In this document: piece after piece, positions 22,391 to 33,125 of the stretch | Layout: each line of letters begins with the position of its first letter | Numbering within the stretch: the stretch's first letter is position 1 | Assembly (NCBI GenBank): GCA_015847255.1 | Contig: JADLZK010009198.1 | Coordinates: forward strand, 124,001 to 188,000 | DNA: 64,000 bases | Reading direction: 5' to 3' | Origin: Hyparrhenia diplandra | Lineage: Eukaryota; Streptophyta; Magnoliopsida; Poales; Poaceae | Program-made: the position numbers and the translations under genes | Notes under the pieces: generated by a model | Database searches by the model: none | Seen by the model: only the letters and a program-made list of their open reading frames with translations | Told to the model about the DNA's origin: nothing

Positions 22391-22537
22391 ATGGCGGCGG
22401 CGACTATAGTATGGCGTAGTTGCGCGAGGTGTTGGCTGGGCATCGCCGCACCACGGGGGTGTGGTGGGTCTTCTCTAGGGAAGAAGGTGGTTTTGTGCCT
22501 GGTGCGCAGCGCCGCCGCCGCCGCCGCCCGCCGGTGA
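22391..22537 (+). other. possible orphan first exon or 48-residue ORF
   Basis: An ATG in good context opens a 48-codon frame, MAAATIVWRSCARCWLG..., basic and hydroxyl-rich, ending in an alanine run encoded by a GCC repeat (about 22509-22528). The stop overlaps CCG|GTGAGC, a good splice donor, so this could be a first exon encoding an organelle-type N-terminus whose later exons were lost. No homologue is recognised. It may also be chance in a GC-rich patch. Confidence 0.25.
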
Positions 22538-23529
22538 GCCTCAGGGTGACAGTTGACACGCGATTACGCGAAGCTTAGATTGATTCTCCAGCTTGCAGAA
22601 TAGGGCCGAATCCTATTTCATTGGGCCCCCTTGATCTCCATCTGCCCAAGATACGTGTGCTGATGGGCTGGGCTAGTGGCCCGTGCCTCCCGATGCTAAA
22701 AAGAAAGAAAAAGCTTATTGTAGCTCCTTTGTTGTAGTCTGAAATTCCAAATCATGCATGACATTATCAAAATAAACTCCATAAAAGATTCAAAGGTGTA
22801 TAGTTTTTAGTTTGTTTTTAAAACTAAACTCTTATTGCTTCGGAATTAGATTATTATTTTCTAGTGACTATGCTCATAATCCGGCACAAAGTAGTGGCGA
22901 TGGAAAACAAATGCATTTGGTTTTGATCAAATTATATTAATTTAATTGTTGATCCAAGCATTATTCCCTTTTTCTAAAATATATAAAAAATTCTTACGTT
23001 AAATTTCTATTACTTTCATCAGGATTATATACTATTACTATTAAATTTGTAATACCAATAAATGTGCTAGCTAGAGATATTCCATGGTAGATTTAAAATA
23101 AAATGATTTTGATATTGAATGTTACCTATTGACAACCAAAGTTTTCCATTTTATGAAGTTGTCAAAATAAGAAACGGACATACCATTGTGTTCCTCTCGT
23201 CAAGATGGTTAAAAAACATATATGGAACGTCCAATTCATAGTATGGATGAGGGATTATGCTTTCAAAAAGATGCCTCAACATGGGTACTACCAACCTAAA
23301 TTGTCGATACTACCGATAGTTGGTGACGGCTGCACACACGCGCCACGCCGCTTCGTGACCGAGGTTCGCCTGTTGTGGCCCCGCGCACTCACCAAGGCCT
23401 GCTGCCTTCATGGTCCACCTGACGAAGCCGCCGTGCTCCCCCAGGGCGTCGCACGCCTGTGGCCGCCGCTCCCGCGCAAAAATCACTTGCCCAAGACCAT
23501 GTGTGCCGCCACCACACGCGATTGATGCT
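22538..23529. other. intergenic, no gene recognised
   Basis: AT-rich from about 22740 to 23200, then a GC-rich piece at about 23320-23530 with an open plus-strand frame (from 23205). I recognise no motif in it. Confidence 0.4.
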
Positions 23530-24165
23530 TAGCCAAGGTCCGTCCAAGGTCCATCCCTGCCAAACCAGCCTCAATCTTCTCACTCGTCTCTGATTGCCTT
23601 CATCTTTAAAGACATGGACGCACTAACACTTTTAATTTCCCTTTGTATGGATCTAGTCTCTTCTATTAGCTTATCCATCCCTACAAACCAGCCTCAATCT
23701 TCTCACTCATCTCTGATTGCCTTCATCTTTAAAGATCCCTACCAAACCAACCTCAATCTTCCCACTCATCTTTGATTGCCTTGGTCTTTAAAGATATGGA
23801 CGCACTAACACTTTTAATTTCCCTTTGTATGGATCTAGTATCTTCTATTAGCTTATCCACCCTGCAAGCCAGCCTCAATCTTCTCACTCATCTCTAATTG
23901 CCCTTTAATCTGTTCTTCCTGATTGGTAGTGATCTTTCATCTTTAAAGACATGGACTCACTAACACTTTTAATTTCCCTTTGTATGGATCTAGTCTCTTC
24001 TATTAGCTTATCCATCGCTACCAAATCAGCCTCAATCTTCAGACTCATCTCTGATTGCCTTCATCTTTAAAGACATGGACTCACTAACACTTTTAATTTC
24101 CCTTTGTATGGATCTAGTCTCTTCTATTAGCTTATCCATCTCTGCCAATCAATCTCGACCCTGCA
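23530..24165 (-). repeat. coding-like coiled-coil minisatellite, left part
   Basis: A degenerate tandem array of units of about 120-180 bp sharing CTTTTAATTTCCCTTTGTAT (at about 23631, 23814, 23967, 24089) and TTATCCATC. Read on the minus strand the unit encodes a charged heptad-type peptide, MDKLIEETRSIQREIKSVS followed by MSLKMK. Units differ by deletions and substitutions, and stops occur. The same unit reappears at 28428-28740, beyond an inserted LTR nest, so one array was split. The parent gene or element is unknown. Confidence 0.75.
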
Positions 24166-24433
24166 CGCCGCTACAGGGCTCGGACACTTCCACAATGATG
24201 AACATGGCTCGAACATATGCACAGGACTCAGCTGTACCAATCTGAAATAAAAAAAATCGCATGCATGTAACCTAGGTCCTCTCCTTCAGTTATCGGTTAT
24301 AAAAGGAGACGACCACGACCTGATCGAGCAGGCAGAGGCATGCTCCAGCCTCTGCTCCCCTCTCATCCTCCGCTTTTAGCTTCAACCATTCTCTTAAGAC
24401 CTAGGAAAATTCCCTCGTCATCTGCTTGTAACC
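24166..24433 (+). mobile_element. left arm of an interrupted copia-type LTR
   Basis: Contains the LTR-like phrases TATAAAAGGAGACGACCACGA (TATA at about 24298), CTCCGCTTTTAGCTTCA and GACCTAGGAAAA, and is cut by the solo LTR after TAACC. The text continues sensibly at 28256 with TAACCCCTACCACGAGCACC. Its outer borders are not resolved. Confidence 0.55.
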
Positions 24434-27400
24434 TGTCACGCCCCACTTTTAATGGGACTTTTAATCACGCGTATTGGCGCCAGGATCACGCTACCAATAC
24501 GTTTAGCGATCCACAGTAGTGAGAAATCAGTTATATGAATAATACCGAGCAAGAAATGTATAGGATAGAAGATCTTACAGTGGTGACGAAGTGACACCTA
24601 GCCGGGTTATGAATATCGAGTAGCCAACTGCGGCGTTGGTATATCGTCTGGGCACTTCTCCTTATTCCACGGGCATCTTGATAGTGGATAGGAATTGGGT
24701 TCGACCTTACTCCTACTCGATCGTCTTACGGCTCCCTACGCACGCGTATCCTTTACCTTGGCGACTTTACCTTCTTTCTCGTGCCGATGTACGTAAAAAG
24801 CAGAGGGGTGAGTACAAAGGTACTCGGCAGAAGTCCAAACCAAGGGTGGTTTGGTAAATTAAGGGTTTGGGCCCTAGCGAGTCTCTAAAAACTGCTCTTA
24901 CTAGTTCCCGGGATTATCTCATCTTACCATCACCTTCACATATCTCAAAAGGTTAGTTATATCTAATCATAGATGTTCTTGCCTAGCATCCGCCCATTCT
25001 AAGGGCGTGGCTATTCGAATAGATTTAAATAACTCTGCAGAGGTTGTACAAATTTCCCCACACGATAGGTGTTGCCTCCGCCACCGTCATGGCTTCCACG
25101 GCTGGACCTAACGAGATCCGTACCCGCTTGAGTGCTACTCTAGGTATGTTGGTATAATCTTCACCACGACTTCTCGGGGGGTTGGAAGGACAACACGCCA
25201 CCACAAGGATGACGCATCACCCTAGACAATATGGTGATACCAAATCACCCGCGGCTTTACGGTAATACCTAATTACCCAACCTATACCGTCAACACCACT
25301 CTCAATCTCAAATCATCAATATGTGCCTCTAGCACTTGCGCCACCGCGCCCAAACACTTCCGTGGAAGACCACTTTCAAAGCATCCACGCCAGGACCATG
25401 GGGCCACTCTCCCCATGTGCGCTCCTAATCGATCGTTTACTGCTCAGGCCACCTTGGATCCCAATTATACCTCAACCCAACGGGGTGTGAATCAAGCCGT
25501 CCCATAAACGATGTGTGGTCATACGAAATATCGCACTAGGTAGAAGGTCTATGAACCGGTCCTTAGGGAGGCGAGCATCTCTCCGCGGGATTCATCCCCG
25601 ATTGTGATTAGTCCACCTCCATGTAGACAATCACCACTCACCTTTTTGTTGGAGGGTTCACTTTATTACTTGGGTTACATTGATCTTACTTATCCATATT
25701 ATATCATCATTTAACCTTATATTATGGTCATGATTAAGAGGGGGGTAAGGACTTGCACGGGAGGTTCTTACGAATCGGACCGGCGTTGATCGTCTCTTGA
25801 TCCGGATGAAGCTCCTAATCCGGGTCGACGGAAGCTATTTCGCGATCGGCGATAACCTAGCTTGAACTATGACATGCAAAACAAACATAGAACATTATGG
25901 TGATAACGGGTTAGATGCATAGAGCTAGATTTTAGATAAATTATGGAAGTCGTTTCACGCGAAACGGGGTTATATTGCATGAGATATGGAATTTACAATA
26001 TTAATCCCTAATTAAATCATTAGGTAATATTATAATATAATTTTATCATGTAATAACATTGGAACTAATTACATGATAAAATTCTATAAATCAAATAATG
26101 AATTTACAAATTTTCTAGGAATTTTTTCGACATGGGAAGGTCTTTTTTACAACATTTGTGTGTACAATTACGGGTAGACCTAGCAATTGATCTTGTGTAC
26201 ACAGAACCGCATCCATACGGCGTGGACACCACGTGGGTCCATTTGGACACCACGGTGGCAGCCACGTTAGCTCCACGTGGGTTACACCGTTTTGCCCTAA
26301 CGGATCGGGGACGGTGGGGAACGGGAGGTGGCGTGTCGACTTCCCATTCGCCGATGGGTGACGGCGTCACGCGGCCGTTAGGACGGCGTCGGGGTCGTTC
26401 CGTCCGCCCTCTGTACGGCGGCGGCGCTCCGCCCGAAAGCTCGCCGGAGTGGCTATCTCCGGCCTACCCCTCGCCGCGAGGGGCTTGTCGGCATCCTCGC
26501 GGTCCCGAACCCATTGGGGTAGGTCCGGGCGGCGGGGTAGCTCGTCTCCCTCGGGCGGCGGGCGGCGACGGCGGATTCAATGGCGGGCGGCTCGGACACC
26601 GGGCTACAAGGCGCAGTACCGAGAAAGCAGGGGGCAATTGAAAGAGTAGGACTCGGAGGACTCACCGACCGACCACCTTGATCCACGACGATCACGACGG
26701 CGGAACGGGATGACCTAGCACGTGGCGCTGGGCGGAGTTCCGGTTGGGGAAAATGGGAACGCGCGCGGAGGAGAGGGGAAGGAGAGTGGCCAAGGCGAGC
26801 ACCGTGTGTTCCGAGTCGGGGCGGAGCTCGTGAGGGGATTGGTGTGCTCGATCGTGAGCCGGGGAGGCTATTTATAGCCTCGCCGCGGCCGGCTCTCGGC
26901 CGGCGAGAACTCCACCTCCACGAGATCTTTTTTCCGACCGCTCGTCGAGCCATTTACGACCTCCGGTGGCTCCCGGTAGCCCCGCGGCCGGCATCCGCAG
27001 CGTTGATGAGCTGGTCATCGTTGCGCCTCGTCATCCACGGTGGCGGTTCGGCGGCGCCATGGCGGCAATGCCCGAGCTGGCTCGTGGTGACTGTGCGTTT
27101 GACCCTTGCCGTGCGCATGTCGCCGTCTCGGTGTCCGATTAGGAGGATCGTGGAGGGCACTATGCCGCCGTCTTCGTCGCGAAAGACACCGGCTTGGCCT
27201 GGCCTCCTCGCCGGGGCTCGCCGTGGCAGCCTTGGTCGCTTTGTGGCGGCGCTGTAGGCCTTGGTGGCCGTCGGCCGTGCGCTGGGTGCGGCTGGAGGCG
27301 TACCGGGCGGGCGCCTCGTGCCTCACGCCGGCCGCCGTGTTTCCGGCCTACTCCACCAGACGGTCGGGGCGGCGGGAAGCACGAAGGGGCCTCCCCGTGC

Positions 27401-28255
27401 CGTGGTCGTCGGCCGGGTCGCGAGGTGGAAGACGACGGGGCGCCGTGGGTCCTCGCCGGCAGCGTGAGGTGAGAAGGGGTGGGATGCCGGGCTTCGCCGT
27501 CTGGGCTGAATGGGCCGATTGGCCCGGCTTTCATCGGGCGGCTGCCGCCGCGCGAGCGCAAAAGGGAGGGAAGGGAAGGGGCTCGGTGGGCCGGGCCGGA
27601 GAAGGGAAGAGGGAAGAGATTGAGCCCGAGAGCTCCTTTCTTGATTTCTTTCTCTCCTTTTCTATTTCCCTTTCTCCCTTTATTCTTTCCCCACTATTTT
27701 ATATGTGTAAACAATTATATGTCATCAATATTTATACAAGCTCTCATGTTTTCCCATGACTTTAATTCATGGAAAATATTTCCAAGGTCACTTGTATAAT
27801 TAGACATATATGTATATACACACATATCCTCTCTCTCATTATTTCGTGTATGACATATATATATATATTATAAATATTTTCTCAAGCACATTTGTACCTC
27901 TACGACTTTATGGTCGAAGATAATTATTTGTTGTGCTCGTAAAAATATTTATATATATTTTTGTACACACGAGGTTCGGGTGTTTTATTCCCTGAGGTAA
28001 CTTGTAAATCATTACTCATGCATCATATTTTCCATAATTTGAATCTAGGACTTACCTTACATCCGTGGTCACCATAGAGTTTATCAAGCAACAAACAAGA
28101 TTTCCTAATTTTCTATATGGTGAAAGTTCGAAATGCAGGTTTTCAAAAAACGGGGGTTTTTGGTTTAGCGGTAAATAAATCAAGTTTTAGTTGTAATTCG
28201 AAAAAGTTCAAATTTTTAGTGAATTTTAAAATGGTGCAAAAACACGGGTGTTACA
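24434..28255 (-). mobile_element. 3.8-kb solo LTR, probably Ty3/gypsy
   Basis: A 3822-bp block that starts TGTCACGCCC, ends GGGTGTTACA and is flanked on both sides by the 5-bp target duplication TAACC (24429-24433 and 28256-28260). On the minus strand it reads TGTAACACCCGTG...GGGGCGTGACA, the usual form of long grass gypsy LTRs. A TATA box (GGCTATAAATAGCC) at about 26868-26881 directs minus-strand transcription into a GC-rich leader at 26130-26850. I see no second LTR copy and no gag/pol, so this is a solo LTR left by LTR-LTR recombination. Many overlapping GC-rich open frames at 26130-27800 are taken as non-coding. Confidence 0.85.
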
Positions 28256-28427
28256 TAACCCCTACCACGAGCACCTCGGTGCAAGATAGCACAAGCTCCG
28301 CAACACACCGGACGTAGGGCATTCATTGTCCCGAACCAAGATAAATCTCTTGTGTTCTTCTTGCATCACCATCCAATTTAGGGAGCACGCAACACAAATT
28401 CACTACTCGGTAACTTGGTGCACCCCG
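28256..28427 (+). mobile_element. right arm of the interrupted copia-type LTR
   Basis: Continuation of the LTR broken at 24433: CACCTCGGTGCAAGATAGCA, GGACGTAGGGCATTCATTG, then CGGTAACTTGGTGCA. It joins the coiled-coil minisatellite at about 28428. Confidence 0.55.
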
Positions 28428-28740
28428 GTTAGCAAGACTCCCAATGTTATCGGCAATGTTCTCCAAATCCTTCATCTTTAAAGACATGGACTCGCTAACA
28501 CTTTTAATTTCTCTTTGCATAGATCGTCTCTTTTGTTAGCTTATCCATCACATCCATGGCCCGGCCCCGTCCATTCATTAGTTTATTTTGGTTCTCCAGT
28601 GACTTGTTAGTATGACTCCCAATGTTATCAGCAGTGTTCTGCAAATCCTTCATCTTTAAAGATATAGACTCACTAACACTTTTAATTTCCCTTTGTATGG
28701 ATCTAGTCCCTTCTATTAGCTTATCCATCCCTACCAAACC
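28428..28740 (-). repeat. coiled-coil minisatellite, right part
   Basis: Two more units of the array described at 23530, in the same orientation. The minus-strand frame at 28504-28737 is open and reads MDKLIEGTRSIQREIKSVS, SLKMKDLQNTADNIGS and repeats. The peptide is predicted to be helical and charged. No domain is recognised. Confidence 0.7.
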
Positions 28741-30705
28741 AATTTTGAAATCTCATGTTTGGTTTTGGAAATTGATGACACACTTGTTGGACTAATCCTT
28801 TGATCTAAGTATGACTTTTGAGATAGGATTAGATGGATGACAAGGAGCATGATGATCATGAACATGGACAAAGATGGTGGACATGATGGATCGTCAAGCT
28901 CGGTGATCGGCTTGAGAGGAACCCGGGAGATCAAGGCAAAGGTATCTTGATAGGGTTTTTCCTTCGGTGATCAAGACACGATAGAGCGTGTGATCACTTT
29001 ATAGGATAGATAGCCGACTATCAAGAGGGGATGCGCGACAATCCTTTGGTGAAGTGCTTCTAGGTCCAATTGACTTGCATATTGCATTTAGGACAATGAG
29101 AGCACTAACTTCGATCTTGCCTAACCGTTCGACAAGCTAACATGCATGATATCTTGATCATCTTTGACGTGTTGGCAACCCATGGCAAGAGGCGAAGCAA
29201 GGTTGAAGCAAAGACGACGACAAACGAAGAAATTCAAGAAGACGGGGTGACGGGACGACGGCGGCGGCGGCCGACGCGACCGGCCGGTGGCTCCGGCCGG
29301 TCGCGTCGCGAGAGCTCAGCAGCGCGTTTGGCGGGACGCGTCGGCCGGAACCACGTCCGACGCTTCGGTGCTCGGCCGAACCGTGATCGGACGCATGGAG
29401 GAGCCGCGGTGATGGGGCGGGTATATATGTGCATGCAGCCCGAGGCCCGGCGGGCACGGCCCGTAGCCCGCTCTTTTGGCCCGGCCGAGCACGGCACGGC
29501 CCGGTACACGGGCCCGCCCGGCCGGCACGGGTACAGTGCCGTGCACGGGCCGCCACCCTGCACGAGGCCCGTCACGCGGACGCCGCGACCCGGTGGCCCG
29601 TGATTTTAATTCAAGCAACAGCCCACAACAAGATGTACAAATTAAGCAACAGCCCAAGAAGTTAATAGCCCAAAACAACAAGTTGCCGCCCACGCCGTTC
29701 CTTTCCACCGGTCCCCGCGGCGCCTCCTCGCTTCTCGCAGTCGCGAGTCTCTCCGCAACGCCGCGCGCTTTCCATGGCTCGCATGGCAGCGCGCCACCCT
29801 CGCATGTCCGCGCCGCCCGCCCGCCCTTCGCCATGGAGGCCGCTAAGGCCAAGGCTTTCCAGCCGCGCGCCCGTCGTCCGCTCGCCCGGCCAGCGCCGCC
29901 CTCGTCTACGCAGCGCCGCCGGGCCGGCCGGCGGCTGCCGACACTCGAGCTCCCCATGTCTCATCGATTCGGGCGAATCTCCTTCTTTCATGGATCCAGC
30001 GCGCTTCGCCCCGCCAGATCCGTGCTCGCCGCTTGCCCGCCGTCCGCCACGCCCGTGCTTCGCCGTGCCCGCGGCGGGTACCGCGGCCCAACGGGCGGCA
30101 CGGCACGGCAAACCGGCCACGGGCCGCGGCGCCTCGCCGCCGGCCAGCACGAGCACGCCCGGCGGCACGGCACGCCGCAGACGGCGCACGGGGGCGCACG
30201 ACGGCGTGCTAAAGACGGCAGACAAGCACGACGGGTCACGCCGGGGCGCAAGACGGCCCGATGCACATATATAGGGCCAGAACCTTGTCGGTTGTGACCG
30301 ACTCTACGTGATCGGACTCACGACCGGACTCGGCCGGTGAGTCCGGCAAGGCGCGTCCGGCCAATCGCAAAGAGCCCATTTCAAAGCACAACGGCTCCAT
30401 TTCGTGAGGTGGGCTATATATACTTGGATGGCCGGTTCCTAGCCCTCTCTCTTGCACATTTGAACACTCCTACACACTTGTGAGCAAGTGAGACTCCCCT
30501 CCACTCATCTCTCCATCCATAACTCGAATTCTTGGTGAGATTGAGAGTGATAGAAGTGCATTGCATTGGTGATTGCATCTAGAGGCACTTCATCCTTGAA
30601 GAAGCCGCGGGATTCTTGTTTTCTTGGGAATTTGCCCGGTTCCCTAGCGGCTTGGAGCAAGAGGCGGTGTTGAGCTCGATTGGAGCTTGTTCGATCTCCT
30701 TTCGT
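28741..30705 (+). mobile_element. SIRE-like copia LTR (solo or truncated), plus orientation
   Basis: Starts with TTTTGAAATCTCATGTTTGG, ATTGATGACACACTTG and continues with the same order of phrases as the minus-strand LTR at 55628-57944, including TTGTCGGTTGTGACCGACTC, a TATATATA element at about 30415 (GGGCTATATATACTTGGATG) and a leader with ACTCATCTCTCC and GGTGATTGCATC. It is interrupted by a hAT-like element (29422-30273) and ends abruptly against gypsy pol sequence at about 30706. Confidence 0.6.
29422..30273. mobile_element. non-autonomous hAT-like element, GC-rich
   Basis: Inverted termini TATATATGTGCATG and GATGCACATATATA bound about 850 bp of very GC-rich sequence dominated by GGGCCCG-type strings at both ends. 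Terminal form and composition match the element at 42021-42900, which has an 8-bp target duplication. Here a clean duplication was not found. Internal open frames on all strands are compositional. Confidence 0.6.
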
Positions 30706-30805
30706 TGAGGTCAGAATTACCACTTTCTCTTTGCATTGAATCATTGCGGTGTGTTGCTTCATCCAATCCAAACCTAGTATAAGGTCTATACCCGATGCTC
30801 TCAAC

Positions 30806-31056
30806 CCATGTTTTCGTAGACGCTAAACGGTAGACGGGCGGTGACCCTCCGTTTAGCGTTTAGAGTGTTTAGACGCCGTTTAGACGGTGTCTAGACGGAT
30901 TAAACGGTTTTGTTACTATAGCAAGTTTCAGCAGTTTTGGACCCACGTGGCATACCCTCTTTCTATTATTCTCCCCCACCCAACCGGTCTCCACCGCACG
31001 CCCCTCTCTCTCTCTCTCTTCTATCCTCTCGTTCCCAGGATCCCTCTCCACCGCAC

Positions 31057-31111
<55 letters not shown>

Positions 31112-31737
31112 CGGGGAGGAGAAGAAGCCGATGAGGGCGGCCTTGTGTGGTTCCCCTGCGCCGTGGCGACCTCGCCCAACCACGGCATCGCCTTCCACTC
31201 CTCCACGGGGCCGGCCGCCGGCGCTCTCTCATTTCCGTCACGCAGCCAGCAGACGGCTGCTCTCACCTCCTCGTCGGCGCGTGGCTGCTCCTCGCCGGAG
31301 CTGCTGCGGGGGCCGCGCCCGGGCGACGTCGGTGTTGCGAGGGGGGCGCCACCGGCTGCCGCAGGGGCCGGCGGAGGTCGCGGGCGGAACTGCCTCCACC
31401 GCATCCGTCGCACGCGTCTCCCTACCCATCCCGCCTCCCACTCCTCCCGCCAAATGTCCCGCTCCTCCATTCCCTTCCCGCCTGCTGCTCCCGCCTTTGT
31501 CGATTTGGGCGGCCATCACCTAAACGCGACGGGGAGACGACCGTTTCGGCGTCAGACCCGTCTCCCCGCCCGTTCCGTTTTGATTCGTTTTCAACGTTTA
31601 TTCCGTCTTTGACCGTCTAGGCGGAAACCCGTTTAATTGCCCGCCCAGAGCCTAAACTCCACGGCACCCTATCGTTTACCGTCTAAACCCGTTTAGACGG
31701 CCGCTTAAAACCATTTAGGATAACGGGGCTCTCAACA
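30806..31737. mobile_element. 932-bp non-autonomous DNA transposon with 9-bp duplication
   Basis: Flanked by the exact duplication GCTCTCAAC (30797-30805 and 31738-31746). Both ends are made of repeated GTTTAGACGG/CCGTCTAAAC strings that are inverted relative to each other over about 100 bp. The middle is GC-rich and holds a (CT)n tract (31057-31109). A 9-bp duplication suggests Mutator-like. However, the first base could be coincidence, giving 8 bp and hAT-like. It carries no transposase. Confidence 0.8.
31057..31109. repeat. (CT)n microsatellite
   Basis: Long uninterrupted CT run inside the DNA transposon. A shorter CT run lies at about 30999-31019. Confidence 0.95.
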
Positions 31738-32069
31738 CGATATGACTAACCTTGAAATCTACCCCCTTAAATACTTCTATACTTCCTTCTGGTGAATTCA
31801 CTAGCATAGGGTCTTTATCGCTAGTAAAGGTATGCTATGATTTCTAACAAACGCTTCATAGATAAAAAAAAGTGCGAAGCTCTGGAATCAAAAAGAACAG
31901 TAGCAGAGTTTGAGTTGATTTATTTTATTAAATTGTTTTATTTATTCTAAAAAATCAAGGGTTGTGATTACTTTGAAGTCTTACCTCTTGCAAGGTAATA
32001 GGTGTACCGTAGCAAAGCCAAAACAAATATCATCTATAATTGAATACTAAGAGAGAGAAAAGAACTTAC

Positions 32070-32645
32070 TGTAATCGGTGGCACATGGTGTTGGTCTGCG
32101 TGTTGAACTCGAGGTAGACCAAATCTTCAGAGATGCCTCTGGGCAGGATGGGAGCGGTGGCCGCCCGGAGTCTTCCTGGTAGCAATTCATGAGGTGCCAG
32201 GCCAGGCGCGACTTCCTCTTGTTGTCGTTGTCGGCCATGATCTCGCCGCAGCTAGCTAACAGCTTCCGGTAAGCCTCCCGCCAGCAGTTCCTGGGGCCGG
32301 CGAGCATGTTCCGTGCATCCTTCAGCAGCTTTTCCTTGCGCCCATTAGGTCCGTTGGCTCTGTCCAGGGCGAAGTCGCCACCGCGCCATCGTTTCCCGCC
32401 TGTGGACGCAGACAAGGAGGAGAACATGTTACATGAGAATACATGGATCCTCACAGGACAAAAGAAGCAGATTAAAATCAGCAGCACTGAGTTTCTTGAC
32501 ACGATCACAGATCAAAACTAGCGAACGGTAATCAACTGCGAAAAGGAAAGGGAAACCGACCTTTCTCGAGATCGCTGCGATGCCCGGCAGATTGCTTACG
32601 ATGAAGGTTGGAGCGGCGAATCGAATTTCGGCTGCTTCTGTTGGC
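32070..32645 (-). CDS. small gene of unknown function, 5' portion
   Basis: A minus-strand gene start. A TATA box at 32669-32675 lies about 30 bp upstream of a non-coding first exon that ends at the donor AAAG|GTCGGT (32561). A second exon runs from the acceptor CCACAG at 32400 to a consensus donor ACA|GTAAGT at 32070. The exon encodes a basic, helical peptide (KEKLLKDARNMLAG, CWREAYRKLLASCGEIM, RLAWHLMNCYQEDSGRPP). Near 32132 the coding quality switches frame to GISEDLVYLEFNTQTNTM. One extra base in the C run there would join the two, so a one-base deletion is suspected. I do not recognise the family. Later exons are not visible and may have been displaced by the transposons at 30.7-31.9 kb. 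Confidence 0.5.
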
Positions 32646-32668
32646 TCCAGAAAGCGCAGACGCCTGGG

Positions 32669-32675
32669 TTTTATA
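32669..32675 (-). promoter_or_regulatory. TATA box of the small minus-strand gene
   Basis: CCTCTATAAAACCC on the minus strand, about 270 bp upstream of the second exon and about 30 bp from the expected transcript start. Confidence 0.6.
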
Positions 32676-33037
32676 GAGGGTCTGGCGTGAGGCCTTTGGA
32701 CGGCGTGAGGAGTGTTTGTGCCGGCTAAGGGGTAGGTATTAGTAGATTTAATTTACTATTTCCCTGAAAATGATATATTTTCCTATTTGGTGTAAACCTT
32801 CGAAGACCTAACAAACATCAGCCCTTGCCAAGACTGCTAGGACACCGCCATGCATTGTGCCGCGACGGCGCGAGCTAATTGGGCTAGCGCAAATCACTTA
32901 GCGAGTCGGACAAGGACAGCGACCAAACAAACGGGACTGGAGTCGTACTCGTACCAATATACCAACATATCGGATCGGAACCCCAACCTTGAAACGAAAA
33001 CAAGTAGGACCCGCCGTGTCTCGCGCACCGCCAGGCC

Positions 33038-33044
33038 TATAAAA
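33038..33044 (+). promoter_or_regulatory. TATA box of the strictosidine synthase-like gene
   Basis: CCTATAAAACGG, 82 bp upstream of the ATG at 33126. It places the transcript start near 33070 and excludes the upstream in-frame ATG at 32850 from the mRNA. Confidence 0.75.
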
Positions 33045-33125
33045 CGGCACCTATCTCTGCACGCCTCGCCGTCGCATCAAACCAAAGTACGTAGCTCCAT
33101 CGGCCAAACTCACAACGTAATCGAG

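Larger units (their letters stand above)
30706..31870 (-). pseudogene. Ty3/gypsy protease-region fragment, interrupted
   Basis: Two pieces on the minus strand, about 31870-31747 and 30805-30706, together give the start of a plant gypsy pol polyprotein: EVFKGVDFKVSHIV then ASGIDLILGLDWMKQH and IQCKEKVVILTS. This is the retropepsin-to-RT linker region seen in gypsy elements. It is split by the 932-bp element at 30806-31737 and truncated on both sides. The remainder of pol is absent. Confidence 0.75.

Noticed and set aside
23530..24165. CRISPR-like spaced repeats
   Set aside because: Units are long, coding-like and directly adjacent, with no constant short repeat/unique spacer pattern; plants have no CRISPR arrays.
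26132..27759. Overlapping GC-rich frames (up to 217 codons) on both strands
   Set aside because: They lie within the solo LTR and are explained by base composition. No domain or splice pattern supports them.
29142..30297. Multiple long frames, both strands
   Set aside because: Compositional frames inside the GC-rich hAT-like insertion and LTR.
32850..33125. N-terminal extension of the strictosidine synthase-like frame
   Set aside because: A TATA box at 33038 lies inside it, and the downstream ATG at 33126 is followed at once by a signal peptide.
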